This document shows positions 7,914 to 17,360 of a DNA stretch of 64,000 nucleotides, piece by piece (position 1 is the stretch's first letter; every line of letters starts with the position of its first letter). The notes beneath the pieces were generated by a model that worked only from the letters and a program-made list of their open reading frames with translations, did not search any database and was not told the origin of the DNA. Source of the stretch: Nocardioides bizhenqiangii (GTDB lineage: Bacteria > Actinomycetota > Actinomycetes > Propionibacteriales > Nocardioidaceae); assembly GCF_034661235.1 (NCBI RefSeq), contig NZ_CP141059.1:2727501-2791500 (forward strand), in the 5' to 3' direction. The translations under genes and the position numbers were made by a program.

Positions 7914-9643
7914 GCGAAAGGTCCCCTCCCAAAGACCTTGCGACCCGGTGAACAGGTCGCGTGACCCGCATTGTGACGGAACGCACCTACCAAAAGCAAA
8001 ACCATCGAAGCGGTGTGGCCGGTAACGATCAGGACAATTGTCCCGGAACTGTTATCACCGTAGATACCTCCCGGGGCCGACCCCGAGGAGGACAGCTCCA
8101 CCAGGGAAAGCTCGTCGCCGTCGTACGCCAGGTCGCCCTCAGGCACGTCGATCCCGGGCCGGCCCTTCTCCACCAGCACCCAGCGCACGCCGAGCGACTC
8201 GAGCGCGGCTGCCGGATCGGCGGCATCCAGCGCGCGCCGTACCTCTTCCACCCGCGGGTCCTCGGCCGGCACGGCGCCGTCGTCGAGGAGGACCCGGTCG
8301 TCGACGAGCACCTCGCCCGGGAAGTAGCGCGGCGCCGGGTCGAGGACCGCGCGCCGGTGGTTCCAGTCGTAGCCGCGGTAGGCCCCCTCCCACGGGAGCA
8401 CGACGACGCGCCCCGGGGCGTCCCCGAGCAGCGCCGCGACCTCCTCCCACTCCGCGGGGTAGGACGACCGCTCCAGCTCGCCCGCGGCCCCCCAGGCCAG
8501 ACCGGGCAGCAGCAGCACGGGGGCCGCGACGATCAGTCCGACGACCGACCACAGTGCGCCACGACCCGGCCGGACCCGCTCCCGGACCGCGGTCGCCGCA
8601 CCGGCTGCGCCCACCGCGAGCACCACGCCGAGCGGCGCGAGGAACCGGTGGGAGTCCCGCAGCAGCGCGAGCCCCGGCAGCCGCGCCGCCAGGTCCTCGA
8701 GCGCCTCGGCGCCGCCCGGCACGGCCGGGGCCGCCGCGACGGCGAGCGCCGCGAGTCCGAGCCCGGCCAGGCGCGGCCACTCCCCCGGGTGCTTCCTCAC
8801 CGCGCGGCGGAGGCCGGCAGCGGCGGCGACGGTGAGCAGGCAGGAGAGGACGACCAGGGCGGCGCTGGTGCGGGCCTCGGGCAGGATCGACGTCTTCCAG
8901 ATGCCGCCGAGCGAGACCAGGCTGGGCAGCAGCCCGGCACCGGACTCGCCCCGAGCCGCGAACGCGGCGAACACGCCCTGCGTCGACACGTCGGTCGCGG
9001 CCGCGGTGAGGGCGGGCACCACCCAGGTCAGGTTGCCGACCACCCCGACCGCGGCGGTGGCCATCCAGGTTCGGCGGTCGCGCGTGGTGCCGAGCACGGC
9101 GAGCACCGCCACCGCCATCACCCCGCTCGACGGACTGCAAACCGCCGACACCGTGACCGCGATCGCTGCCTCGGCCCACCCGTTTCGTGGCTCGTCACGG
9201 AGCCGGCGGGCGGCGAGGACGACCCACGGCAGCGCCAGGTAGCCGAGCAGGATGGCCCACTGGCCGATCAGCAGCCGTTCGTAGACCCAGGGGTTCCACA
9301 GCAGCAGGGTGATGGCGGCGGCCCGGGCGTACCACGCGTGCGCGCGGACGACCCGGCCGATGCCCACGCCGCCGAGCAGGAACCCGCCGACGAGCAGCCC
9401 GCGCTGGACCCAGCTGCCGGGCACGAACTGGGTCGCGACCGAGACGAGGGCATCCATCGGCACCGCCCGCGGCAGGGCGCCGTCGAGTCCGAGCCAGGCG
9501 GGCTTCCACGGCTGGTCGGGCACGAAGACCATGTCGCCGACGAGCCAGTACCCGCGACCGGCGAGCAACGGTCCGAACACCGCGAGCGCGAGCGCGGTGC
9601 TCCAGGCCAGGTCGACAACCGTCCCGCGGCCGGGCTTGATCAC
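7910..9643 (-). CDS. Polytopic membrane protein of envelope cluster (possible GT-C fold)
   Basis: 577 aa. Many hydrophobic segments occupy roughly residues 10-410, with loops containing GDMVFVPDQPWKPAW and WNPWVYERLLIGQWA. An acidic extracytoplasmic region follows (about 420-530, ALLGDAPGRVVVLPWEGAYRGYDWNHRR) and a last hydrophobic stretch near the C-terminus (TIVLIVTGHTASMVLLLVGAF). The layout of membrane bundle plus periplasmic tail is that of GT-C-like envelope proteins, but I see no convincing catalytic aspartate pair, so activity is not assigned. Overlaps both neighbours by 4 nt (ATGA), so it is co-translated with the 582-aa protein and the DUF2613 protein. Confidence 0.8.
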   Translation of the reverse strand: MIKPGRGTVVDLAWSTALALAVFGPLLAGRGYWLVGDMVFVPDQPWKPAWLGLDGALPRAVPMDALVSVATQFVPGSWVQRGLLVGGFLLGGVGIGRVVRAHAWYARAAAITLLLWNPWVYERLLIGQWAILLGYLALPWVVLAARRLRDEPRNGWAEAAIAVTVSAVCSPSSGVMAVAVLAVLGTTRDRRTWMATAAVGVVGNLTWVVPALTAAATDVSTQGVFAAFAARGESGAGLLPSLVSLGGIWKTSILPEARTSAALVVLSCLLTVAAAAGLRRAVRKHPGEWPRLAGLGLAALAVAAAPAVPGGAEALEDLAARLPGLALLRDSHRFLAPLGVVLAVGAAGAATAVRERVRPGRGALWSVVGLIVAAPVLLLPGLAWGAAGELERSSYPAEWEEVAALLGDAPGRVVVLPWEGAYRGYDWNHRRAVLDPAPRYFPGEVLVDDRVLLDDGAVPAEDPRVEEVRRALDAADPAAALESLGVRWVLVEKGRPGIDVPEGDLAYDGDELSLVELSSSGSAPGGIYGDNSSGTIVLIVTGHTASMVLLLVGAFRHNAGHATCSPGRKVFGRGPFA

Positions 9644-11388
9644 GGCTGCTCCGGGAGGCCGGCGAGGACGTCGGTCACGCAGACCTCGGCCCGGCCGTCA
9701 CCCACCAGCCCGATGTCGGTCACCGCGCCCGGGACGTCCGGCAGCACCAGCCAGAGCTCGTTGGGGCCGCGCCGGGCGAGGAACTCCTCGGTCCAGTCCT
9801 CGGCGCTCGCAGTCACGGTGGACTCGGCCCCGGCGTAGTAGCGGACCCGGAGCAGGACCCGGCCCTCCACCGGCAGCGCCATCTCGACGTCGACGGGCGT
9901 CGTCGACACCTCGTAGCCGCACTCGCCGTCCGGCCCCGCGACGCTCGACACCCCGCCAGACATCTCGACCTGCCCGAGCCGGCCGTCCGGCCCCACCGCA
10001 CGCAGACGCGGGGACGGCTCGTCGAAGGCCGGCAGCTCGGGGAGCGGTCCGAGGATGACGGAGTACCGGTTGTCGTCGCCGACCAACGGCAGCACCAGCT
10101 CCTCGGGCGCCGGTCCGTCCAGGATGACCTGGGTGGGATCGGCCGCGAGGTCGTCGCGGAGATGGGTGATGAACGCGCGGTCCTGCGTGTTCTGGAAGTG
10201 CGGCACCAGCAGCGCCGTACCGAACGCCGATGCGACGCCGTACGCCGCCAGCAGCGCGCCGACCACGAGCGCACGGCTGCGCTTCGCCGCGAGTGCCGGC
10301 CACGAGGCGCCGCGGAGGCAGAGCGCGACGCAGACCACCGCGGCGTGGAGGGTGTCGGAGGAATAACGCGGGTCGAGGCCGATGACCTGCCCGAACCCGG
10401 AGCGGCCGGCGAGCAGGAGCCCGAGGTCGGCGGCGACGTACCCGGCGAGCACCGCCAGTCCCCAGCGGCGCGCCGGCCCGCCCCGCCACAGCAGCAGTCC
10501 GACGACGGCGACGACCAGCCCGATGCTCGCCACGGTGACCCAGGCTGCCGGGACCACCGCACCGCCGATCGTCCGGCCCGCCCACGGGCCACCGACCAGC
10601 CCCGGCACCACGCTCCGGCCGACGAACGACCACGACACCTCGACCTGCTGGCGCGCCGTGCCGCCGCCGCCCTCGACGTCGGTGAGCAGCCCGTGGACGA
10701 CGAGGAAGCCCACCACCGCGCCCGCCATCCCGAGCCACAGCCAGCGGAACCGGCCCAGCGCGGCAGTCAGCCGCCGCCACCCGGTCGCCTCGTCCGCGAG
10801 CGCCACCGCGACGCCGAAGACCAGGGGCAGGATCAGCACCGCCCGCTCGTGCCAGAGGAGGGCGGCCGCGGTGACCAGCACGATGCCGACGCCGTTGACC
10901 CACGCGCTCCCGTCGCCCTGGCGCCAGCGGACGAGGAGCCAGATCGCAGCGAGGGAGCCGAGCACGTGCGGCCACAGGAACATCGCGGCGCTCCACCACA
11001 GCGTCGGCACCAGGGTCATCGGCGCCCACGCGAAGACGGCGAGCAGGACCACCCGCGACCACTGCCGGTCCAGCAGCCGCGACAGGATCAGCCAGACCAG
11101 CACCGTCGCGGCGAGGTTGACGGCGAGGATGGCGGTGGCGATGACCGGCCAGTCGTACGGCGCGTGGTGGGCGACCACCCACAGCGTCAGCTGCTGGAAC
11201 GGGTTGACGTGACCGGCGAAGTCCGAGAACAGGAAGTCCCAGGAGAGGTCGGACCGGTAGGCCCGGCCGGTCATGTAGAAGTCGTCCTGGTTGAAGTAGG
11301 AGCCGGCCAGCAGCCGCCCGCGCACGACCAGCATCACCACGATCACGGCGATCGCGGCCGCGCCCTGGGGGCCTCGCCAGCTCCTCAT
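9640..11388 (-). CDS. Polytopic membrane protein, possible GT-C glycosyltransferase
   Basis: 582 aa from ATG 11388. One N-terminal helix is followed by a loop with NQDDFYMTGRAYRSDLSW, whose acidic pair just after TM1 is the position of the catalytic D/E of GT-C enzymes. Roughly ten more helices run to about residue 390, and a periplasmic C-terminal domain (about 400-582) ends VCVTDVLAGLPEQP. A role as polyprenyl-phosphosugar-dependent transferase is inferred from that topology and from the GT2 donor synthase downstream. Overlaps the aftD-like gene and the next gene by 4 nt each. Confidence 0.78.
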   Translation of the reverse strand: MRSWRGPQGAAAIAVIVVMLVVRGRLLAGSYFNQDDFYMTGRAYRSDLSWDFLFSDFAGHVNPFQQLTLWVVAHHAPYDWPVIATAILAVNLAATVLVWLILSRLLDRQWSRVVLLAVFAWAPMTLVPTLWWSAAMFLWPHVLGSLAAIWLLVRWRQGDGSAWVNGVGIVLVTAAALLWHERAVLILPLVFGVAVALADEATGWRRLTAALGRFRWLWLGMAGAVVGFLVVHGLLTDVEGGGGTARQQVEVSWSFVGRSVVPGLVGGPWAGRTIGGAVVPAAWVTVASIGLVVAVVGLLLWRGGPARRWGLAVLAGYVAADLGLLLAGRSGFGQVIGLDPRYSSDTLHAAVVCVALCLRGASWPALAAKRSRALVVGALLAAYGVASAFGTALLVPHFQNTQDRAFITHLRDDLAADPTQVILDGPAPEELVLPLVGDDNRYSVILGPLPELPAFDEPSPRLRAVGPDGRLGQVEMSGGVSSVAGPDGECGYEVSTTPVDVEMALPVEGRVLLRVRYYAGAESTVTASAEDWTEEFLARRGPNELWLVLPDVPGAVTDIGLVGDGRAEVCVTDVLAGLPEQP

Positions 11389-14300
11389 GCCGTGCCCTCG
11401 CCCGCCGTGAGCCGCGGCGGCCGGCGCTGCGGCAGCCCGAGCACCAGCCCGGCCACCAGGCCGACACCCAGCGCGGCCGCGAGGTCGGCGGTGGTCTCGA
11501 ACGTCTCCGGCCTGCCGAGCGCGTCGAGCAGGCCGGACAGCGCGATCAGGGCGCCACCGGCGCCCGCGACCCGAAGCAGCCACCGTCCACCGACCGCTCC
11601 CGCGACCACCCCGACCGCGGCGACCGGACCGAGCAGCAGCAGCGCGGCACCGACCGCCGCGGCCCACACCACACGGTCCGGCGCGTCGGCGGCCGGCCAG
11701 GCGACGTCCGGAGCGGCTGACGGGCGGCGTCCGCGGATCCTTGCGACGAGGCCCAGCACGGCGATCACCAGGGCGCCCAGCAGCAGCGCGCCGCTGACGG
11801 CCAGCCCGAGGGGCAGGATGACGTCGTACGTCGCCTGCGGGCGGTAGCGAAGCTCGACGGTGACCTGCTCCCCCGCCGGCAGCACCCAGCCCTGTTGCCA
11901 CCCGTCGACCCGCACCGGCGTCAGCTCTTCCCCGTCGACCTCGGCGACCCAGCCGTCGTTGTAGTTCTCCGGCACCGAGAGCAGGGTCTCCTCGCCGGCA
12001 CCGACCTCCGCGGTGCGCTCCGAGCCGTCCCAGCGCTCGATGCTGACCTCCCGCCGCGGGGAGTACGGCGGCAGCGGCCCTCCGCCCGCCCGCAGGTCGA
12101 TGACCTCGAAGTCGGCAGTCGGCGTCGCGTGCAGCCGGTGCTCGCCCTCCCCGACATCGATGTCCACGGGAGCGCCGGTCCTCTCGTCGCACGCCTCGAG
12201 CGCGAGCGGACTGCCGTTGACGACGTCGGCCATCGTCCCGGTCACCCGGGTCGCAATCTGCCGACCGTCGAGGGAGAGCACCGGACCGAGCCCGCAGACG
12301 GCGCCGGTCCGCAGCTCCGGATCGAACGGTCGGGTCACGTCGAGCCCGGCGATCTCGATTTCCGGGACGACCACGTGCGAGGCCTCCGGCGGCTTCTCGA
12401 AGCGCACCACCAGGCGATGGGTCCGCACCCGTTCGAGCGCGATCTTGGTGTCGCCGCTGAGCCTGACCCGCTGGGTGCGGCCGTTCGCCGTGACCACGGC
12501 GCCCACGGGGGCCTGCTCTCCCGACGCGACGGTGATCCCGGTGATCGTCCGGAGCTTCCGCCACCGGAACGTGAGCGTCGGGTAGAGATCGCCGTCGTCG
12601 GAGACCCATGCCGTGGTCCGCTGGCCGTCGTACGCGAACCGCGGGGCGACCCGCGGGTCCTGACCGTAGGTCGACGAGGCGATGATCGGAGGCCGGCGCT
12701 GGATCAGGTCGAGGAGCCGGGCCGCCTCCGGCGTGCTGCGCGCCACCACGTGCCCGGTGAGCGACACCTGCTGGCGCCCGTCGAGCGTGAAGGTGCGGTC
12801 CAGGCCGGCCTTCTCCTCGGAGACCCGGATCCGCGCGACGTCGCAGTCCGGGGCGCCGAGAACGACGAAGCAGGCGCGCCGGCCGGGCGTCGTGCTGAAG
12901 GCCCACCCCGCCGTGCCCGGGACGCTGCCGGGCAGGACGAGCGTCCGCTCCGGACGGAGCCCGTCCACGGCGACCTCGCGCAGACCGACCCGGGCACCAC
13001 GGTCCGCGGTGGCCGCGGCGAGCACCCGGATCTCGACGCTGTCGACCTCGCTGCCGTCGAGCTCGACGACCGCCGGAGCACCCGAGGTGTTGACGCCGAC
13101 GCGGATCCGCTGCGAACCGGCGACCACCTCGAGGGTCCGGATCGGCACCACCGCCGGGTCGTCCGCCACCGGCGTGATCGTCACCTCCCGGACCGGTCGG
13201 GCCTCGTCGAAGTCCAGCCGGAGCCACTGCTCGTCGGGCTCGCCGGCGACCGAGCTGACCCACTGGGTGTCGATGTCGCCGTCGACGGCCGCCGCCGGAC
13301 CCGCCTGGACCAGGACCGGCCCGTAGTTGTCCGCATAGCCCTGTGCGGAGGAGGCTGTGACCGACGCGAGGCCGTCGTACCTCGCGACCACCTGGTCGCC
13401 CGGGCCGCCCGGGAAGTCGTGCGCGGCTCGGTCCACCCGCCACGGCTCGGTCGCGGTCATGATCGCGGAGAGCGACTCGTCGTTGTTGCCGAAGGCTCGC
13501 TCGCGCCGCTGGTCGCTGTCGGTCACCACCGTCGCCGCGCGCTCCCAACCCGGCTCCCCCTCGAGCACCGTCGGCGCGTCTGCCCCGACCAGACCGCCGC
13601 CCTCGACCGCGAGCACGCTCTCCGCCGCCCCGCGCACGGTGACCACGTCGTCTGCCGGCGTGGCCCGCAGCAGCGGCAGCTGGTCGGGGACCTCGAAGAC
13701 CTCGACCTGGGCCGCTCCGTCCACGCCGCGGCCGAACCCGGCCACCCGCTCGAGACCCGCCCGCGCCAGCGAGACCGCGGACGCGCCGGGGTGAGGAGAA
13801 CCGGTCACCCCGCGGAGCAGGTCACGGCGGAGCACGACGTGGGTGACCCCTGCGCGGGCCAGCTGGCCGACCAGCGCCTCGGTCGCCCGGCCGGTCGCGA
13901 TCAGCTGGTCGAGGGCGGAGAGGTAGCGGATCGACTCCCCCGGTATCAGCGGGACCTGGCTCCGACTGACCATCGGCGCGTCACCGAGGATCGCCAGCGG
14001 CTCGTCGAGCGTCCAGCCCCACTCGTGCTGCGCGAACCGTGAGCCGGGGACGACGAGCGTCCGGCCACCTTCGACACCACCCGGGGCGTGCTCGGCCAGG
14101 TAGGACCGGGTGTCCTGCCAGTACGACGGGATCTCGTCCCAGCCGGGCGTCCGGGCGTCGGCCTGCAGGTAGGGCCGGCCGAGGACCAGCACCACCAGCA
14201 GCGGAGCCAGCAGCAACAGCCGCTCAGCCGTGCGGAGCCCTGGAGCACGCTCGACCAGCAGCTGCACTCCCCGGGCGACAGCACAGCCGAAACCGATCGC

Positions 14301-15422
14301 GATCGGCAGCCGGACCACGGGATCGATCTTGTGCACGTTGCGGAAGATCTGCAGCGCCCCGTCGAGGAGGCCGCGGACGACGTCCGCGACCGGCGCGCCG
14401 GCCGGTCCGCCGTGGGCGATGGTCAGGCATCCGAGGCCGAGCACGACCGCCAGCATCAGCGGTCGCTTGATCGCGCTGTCGAGGAGGGTCAGGCCGAGCA
14501 GACCCACCCCGGCCACGACAGCGGCGACGACGACCAGCACCGGGTCCGTCGCGAGATGGAACGCCGCCGGCCACCACGGCTGGTCCCCTGACACCAGGTA
14601 GGCGATCCACGACGAGTCGCCCCGGGACGCCTCGGACCAGCCGATGAGCGCGGTCGTGTCCTGCGCGCTCTCGACGTACTGGTAGAACGGCGGCGCGAAG
14701 CGCGCCAGCACCAGCAACGGCAGCGCCCACCACAGGCAACCGGCCACGACCGCGGCGAACCAGCCGACGGCGGCACGGACGCTGGTGAGCCTCCGCGTCA
14801 CACCCCAGACGACGAGGATCATCGCCAACGGCAGGCAGGCCGCGGTCTCGACCGCATTGACCCCGCCCATGCACACGACCGCGGCGCCGCTCAGCACCGC
14901 CGTCCGCAGCGGTGACAGCAGCCCCCGCAGGTGGAGGATCACCACCAGCACCAGCCAGGGCATCACCGCACCCGGCAGCGACTCACCGGTCTGGACGGCG
15001 ACGGTGCCGAGCAGCCGCGGCGAGAACGCGAACACCACACCCGCCAGCAGCGCGGGGAGGTCGCTCAGGCCGACCGCGCGCGCCACCCGGCGCGCGCCCT
15101 CGCAGGCGACGATCAGGATGAGCGCGGACCACAGCCGCTGGCTGACCCAGCCGGGAGTGCCGATCGCGTCGGTTAGGACGAACCACGCGCCCTGCGGGAA
15201 CAGGTAGCCGTAGGCCTGGTTCTGGAACTCCCCGAGGTTGGCCTCCGGGTGCCAGAGCGTGAACGCGCCCGACAGGAAGCTGCCAGGTCGCTCGGTGAGC
15301 TCGGCACGGGTGTCGTAGGTCGTCGCGCCGGGTTGCTGGACGAGCATGAAGAAGGCGATGACGGCATAGAGGCACGACGCGATCGCCGCCCCCGTCGCCG
15401 ATGCCTCCCTCGTGTCCCGCAT
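11385..15422 (-). CDS. DUF3367-family alpha-(1->3)-arabinofuranosyltransferase-like protein (AftD type)
   Basis: 1345 aa, the size of AftD. The N-terminal half (about 1-420) is a polytopic GT-C membrane domain with an early loop TYDTRAELTERPGSFLSGAFTLWHPEANLG that carries the acidic catalytic-site position. The middle and C-terminal periplasmic region holds discoidin-like carbohydrate-binding repeats (for example VDGDIDTQWVSSV and DGQRTTAWVSDDGD). Two or three helices close the protein. AftD adds arabinofuranose to arabinogalactan and lipoarabinomannan outside the membrane. In a nocardioform lacking mycolates the acceptor may be a different arabinan. First gene of the 15422-to-4599 minus-strand run; GGAGGG precedes ATG 15422. 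Confidence 0.85.
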   Translation of the reverse strand: MRDTREASATGAAIASCLYAVIAFFMLVQQPGATTYDTRAELTERPGSFLSGAFTLWHPEANLGEFQNQAYGYLFPQGAWFVLTDAIGTPGWVSQRLWSALILIVACEGARRVARAVGLSDLPALLAGVVFAFSPRLLGTVAVQTGESLPGAVMPWLVLVVILHLRGLLSPLRTAVLSGAAVVCMGGVNAVETAACLPLAMILVVWGVTRRLTSVRAAVGWFAAVVAGCLWWALPLLVLARFAPPFYQYVESAQDTTALIGWSEASRGDSSWIAYLVSGDQPWWPAAFHLATDPVLVVVAAVVAGVGLLGLTLLDSAIKRPLMLAVVLGLGCLTIAHGGPAGAPVADVVRGLLDGALQIFRNVHKIDPVVRLPIAIGFGCAVARGVQLLVERAPGLRTAERLLLLAPLLVVLVLGRPYLQADARTPGWDEIPSYWQDTRSYLAEHAPGGVEGGRTLVVPGSRFAQHEWGWTLDEPLAILGDAPMVSRSQVPLIPGESIRYLSALDQLIATGRATEALVGQLARAGVTHVVLRRDLLRGVTGSPHPGASAVSLARAGLERVAGFGRGVDGAAQVEVFEVPDQLPLLRATPADDVVTVRGAAESVLAVEGGGLVGADAPTVLEGEPGWERAATVVTDSDQRRERAFGNNDESLSAIMTATEPWRVDRAAHDFPGGPGDQVVARYDGLASVTASSAQGYADNYGPVLVQAGPAAAVDGDIDTQWVSSVAGEPDEQWLRLDFDEARPVREVTITPVADDPAVVPIRTLEVVAGSQRIRVGVNTSGAPAVVELDGSEVDSVEIRVLAAATADRGARVGLREVAVDGLRPERTLVLPGSVPGTAGWAFSTTPGRRACFVVLGAPDCDVARIRVSEEKAGLDRTFTLDGRQQVSLTGHVVARSTPEAARLLDLIQRRPPIIASSTYGQDPRVAPRFAYDGQRTTAWVSDDGDLYPTLTFRWRKLRTITGITVASGEQAPVGAVVTANGRTQRVRLSGDTKIALERVRTHRLVVRFEKPPEASHVVVPEIEIAGLDVTRPFDPELRTGAVCGLGPVLSLDGRQIATRVTGTMADVVNGSPLALEACDERTGAPVDIDVGEGEHRLHATPTADFEVIDLRAGGGPLPPYSPRREVSIERWDGSERTAEVGAGEETLLSVPENYNDGWVAEVDGEELTPVRVDGWQQGWVLPAGEQVTVELRYRPQATYDVILPLGLAVSGALLLGALVIAVLGLVARIRGRRPSAAPDVAWPAADAPDRVVWAAAVGAALLLLGPVAAVGVVAGAVGGRWLLRVAGAGGALIALSGLLDALGRPETFETTADLAAALGVGLVAGLVLGLPQRRPPRLTAGEGTA

Positions 15423-15518
15423 CCGCCCTCCTCGATGGCGGAGGTCACTGTATTCGGCGGACCAACGACCTCCGGCATCACGGCACGGCCAGGTTCGGCG
15501 GGCGTGCGGGATGCCGTC

Positions 15519-15524
15519 TACGCT
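15519..15524 (+). promoter_or_regulatory. -10 box of leaderless flippase gene
   Basis: TACGCT, 6 nt, then GTG 15531. It decides the start, since longer in-frame starts (such as ATG 15435) would put this box inside the gene and overlap the promoter of the divergent aftD-like gene. Confidence 0.55.
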
Positions 15525-15530
15525 TCGAAC

Positions 15531-16817
15531 GTGTCGAGCACCGTGGACCGCACGCAGCCCGGGGACACCACGTCCTCGTCGGTCGGCGGCTCACGCCTGC
15601 TCAAGGTGCTCCGCGGCAGCGCCGGCATCGCGATCGCGATGGCGGTCATGAACGTCGGAACCTACGCGTTCCAGATGGTCGCGGCCCGGTTGCTCGGCCC
15701 GAGCCAGTACGGCGCGGTCGCGGGCCTGATGGCGCTGCTGATGGTGCTGTCCGTCGTGCAGCTCGGCCTGCAGGCGACCGCGGCCCGCCGGATCGCCGCC
15801 GCACCCGACGACGTCGCCGCGATCGAGCAGACGGTGCTGACCACGACCTGGCGCGCCGCCCTCGTCCTCGGCGGGCTCGCCCTCGCCGCGTCCCCGGCCG
15901 TCTGGTGGTTGCTGCGCCTCGACGGGCTGCTGCCCGCGGTGCTGCTCGGGCTGTGCGTCGTACCCGTCACGGTCATGGGCGGCCAGGCCGGCGTCCTCCA
16001 GGGCGAGCGCCGCTGGCTGCCGCTGAGCCTGGTCTACCTCTCCGTCGGGGTCCCCCGCGTGCTGGTCGGCGGTCTCGCGCTCGCCATCTCCGCAACCGAG
16101 GCGAGCGCGATGGCCGGCGTGCTCGTCGCCTCGTGGCTGCCCGTCCTCGTCGGCAGCTGGGCGCTCCGCAACCGGAAGCACGGGGCCATCGTCACCGCCC
16201 ACGACCGTGAGGTCCGCCGCGACGTACGCCGTGAGACCTACGCCAGCTCGATCGCCCTGCTCGCCTTCGTGGCCCTCTCCAACCTCGACATCGTCGTCGC
16301 CCGCCAGGTCCTCGACGACCACCAGGCCGGCCTCTACGCCGGCGGACTGATCGTCACCAAGGCGGTCCTGTTCCTGCCGCAGTTCGCGATCGTGATCCTG
16401 TTCCCGTCGATGTCCACCGCCGGCGAGAGCCGGGCCGCCGTCCTGCGCGGGCTCGCGTTCCTGACCGCGCTCGGCGCGGCCTGTGTCGCCGGCGCCTACC
16501 TGCTGAGCGGCGTCGCGCTCGTCTTCATCGGCGGCGACGACTACGACGGCGTGCAGGACGAGCTCTGGCTCTTCGCCGTCCTCGGCGGCCTGCTCTCCGT
16601 GCTCCAGCTGCTCGTCTACGCCGGTCTCGCCAAGCGCGGCCGCTGGACGAAGTACCTCGTCTGGCTCGGCGTGATCGCTCTCCTCGGTGCCGGCGCTCTC
16701 GCCACCTCGGTGACCGCCCTCGCTGTCACCGCTGCCGTCATCGACCTGGCTGTGGTGGCCTTGCTCGTCGCGCTCCAGGTGTTCCGCGGCAAGGCCGGTA
16801 CCGAGACCCTCCGCTAG
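15531..16817 (+). CDS. Polysaccharide flippase (MOP/Wzx-like)
   Basis: 428 aa from GTG 15531, with about 12 hydrophobic segments. The first (GIAIAMAVMNVGTYAFQMVAARLLGPSQYGAVAG) is the signature opening of oligosaccharide flippases, with the ARLLGPxxYG motif. It probably moves lipid-linked saccharide made by the cluster's cytoplasmic glycosyltransferases to the outer face, where the GT-C enzymes act. Divergent from the aftD-like gene, with both promoters within about 110 nt. The first 25 residues are polar, so the exact start is moderately certain. Confidence 0.88.
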   Translation: MSSTVDRTQPGDTTSSSVGGSRLLKVLRGSAGIAIAMAVMNVGTYAFQMVAARLLGPSQYGAVAGLMALLMVLSVVQLGLQATAARRIAAAPDDVAAIEQTVLTTTWRAALVLGGLALAASPAVWWLLRLDGLLPAVLLGLCVVPVTVMGGQAGVLQGERRWLPLSLVYLSVGVPRVLVGGLALAISATEASAMAGVLVASWLPVLVGSWALRNRKHGAIVTAHDREVRRDVRRETYASSIALLAFVALSNLDIVVARQVLDDHQAGLYAGGLIVTKAVLFLPQFAIVILFPSMSTAGESRAAVLRGLAFLTALGAACVAGAYLLSGVALVFIGGDDYDGVQDELWLFAVLGGLLSVLQLLVYAGLAKRGRWTKYLVWLGVIALLGAGALATSVTALAVTAAVIDLAVVALLVALQVFRGKAGTETLR

Positions 16818-16882
16818 CACATTTTCCTCGCCAGCCGGCAGTCCCGGTGCGACGATGGAAGGCACCCCAGGAGGGATGCCAC

Positions 16883-17317
16883 ATGCTCCAGAAAATTTCC
16901 GTGGCCCTCGGACTAGTGATGGCTGCCTTGCTGCTGGCCGCACCGGCGGCCCACGCCGAGGACGAGATCACCATCAGGATCGCCAAGCAGGCCAGTCTGG
17001 GAGCCGACGGCAGGGTGATGATCACCGTCTTCGTGCGGTGCGGACCGCTGCCCGGTGCGGAGGACTTCATCGAGGCGCACGCCGGCGTCGGTCAGGCGAG
17101 GACCGGTGCGGGTGGCGAGGGCGGGCTCGACGGCACCGTCGTCTGTGACGGGGTGGAGCGTGTGCACACGGCGCACTTCTCCCCGTTGGACGGGGCGTTC
17201 CGGCACGGGCCGGCCGTGGCGAACGTCTCGATCTTCGCCTGCCGGCTGGTGGGCGACGACCAGGTCTGCTTCAGCGCCAACACCTCGCGCCGCATCATCA
17301 TCACCGGCCGGCGGTAG
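16883..17317 (+). CDS. Small secreted protein, 144 aa
   Basis: ATG 16883 is preceded by AGGAGGGA at the right spacing. Residues 1-25 form a signal peptide (MLQKISVALGLVMAALLLAAPAAHA) with an AHA/ED cleavage site. The mature part has four cysteines (RCGPLP, VVCDG, FACRL, QVCFS), enough for two disulfides, in a probable beta-rich domain. A longer frame reaches back to 16847 but lacks a ribosome-binding site. No family recognised. GC-rich hairpins directly downstream can end the transcript. Confidence 0.75.
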   Translation: MLQKISVALGLVMAALLLAAPAAHAEDEITIRIAKQASLGADGRVMITVFVRCGPLPGAEDFIEAHAGVGQARTGAGGEGGLDGTVVCDGVERVHTAHFSPLDGAFRHGPAVANVSIFACRLVGDDQVCFSANTSRRIIITGRR

Positions 17318-17321
17318 TCGA

Positions 17322-17360
17322 GCGCGCGCTTCGCGCGCGGGGCTTCCGCGCTTCGCGCGG
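17322..17360 (+). terminator. Two short GC hairpins after the secreted-protein gene
   Basis: GCGCGCG-CTT-CGCGCGC (17322-17338) and CCGCGC-TTC-GCGCGG (17346-17360) lie 5 and 29 nt after the stop. No T tract is present; in actinobacteria such stems alone often serve as terminators. Confidence 0.55.
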
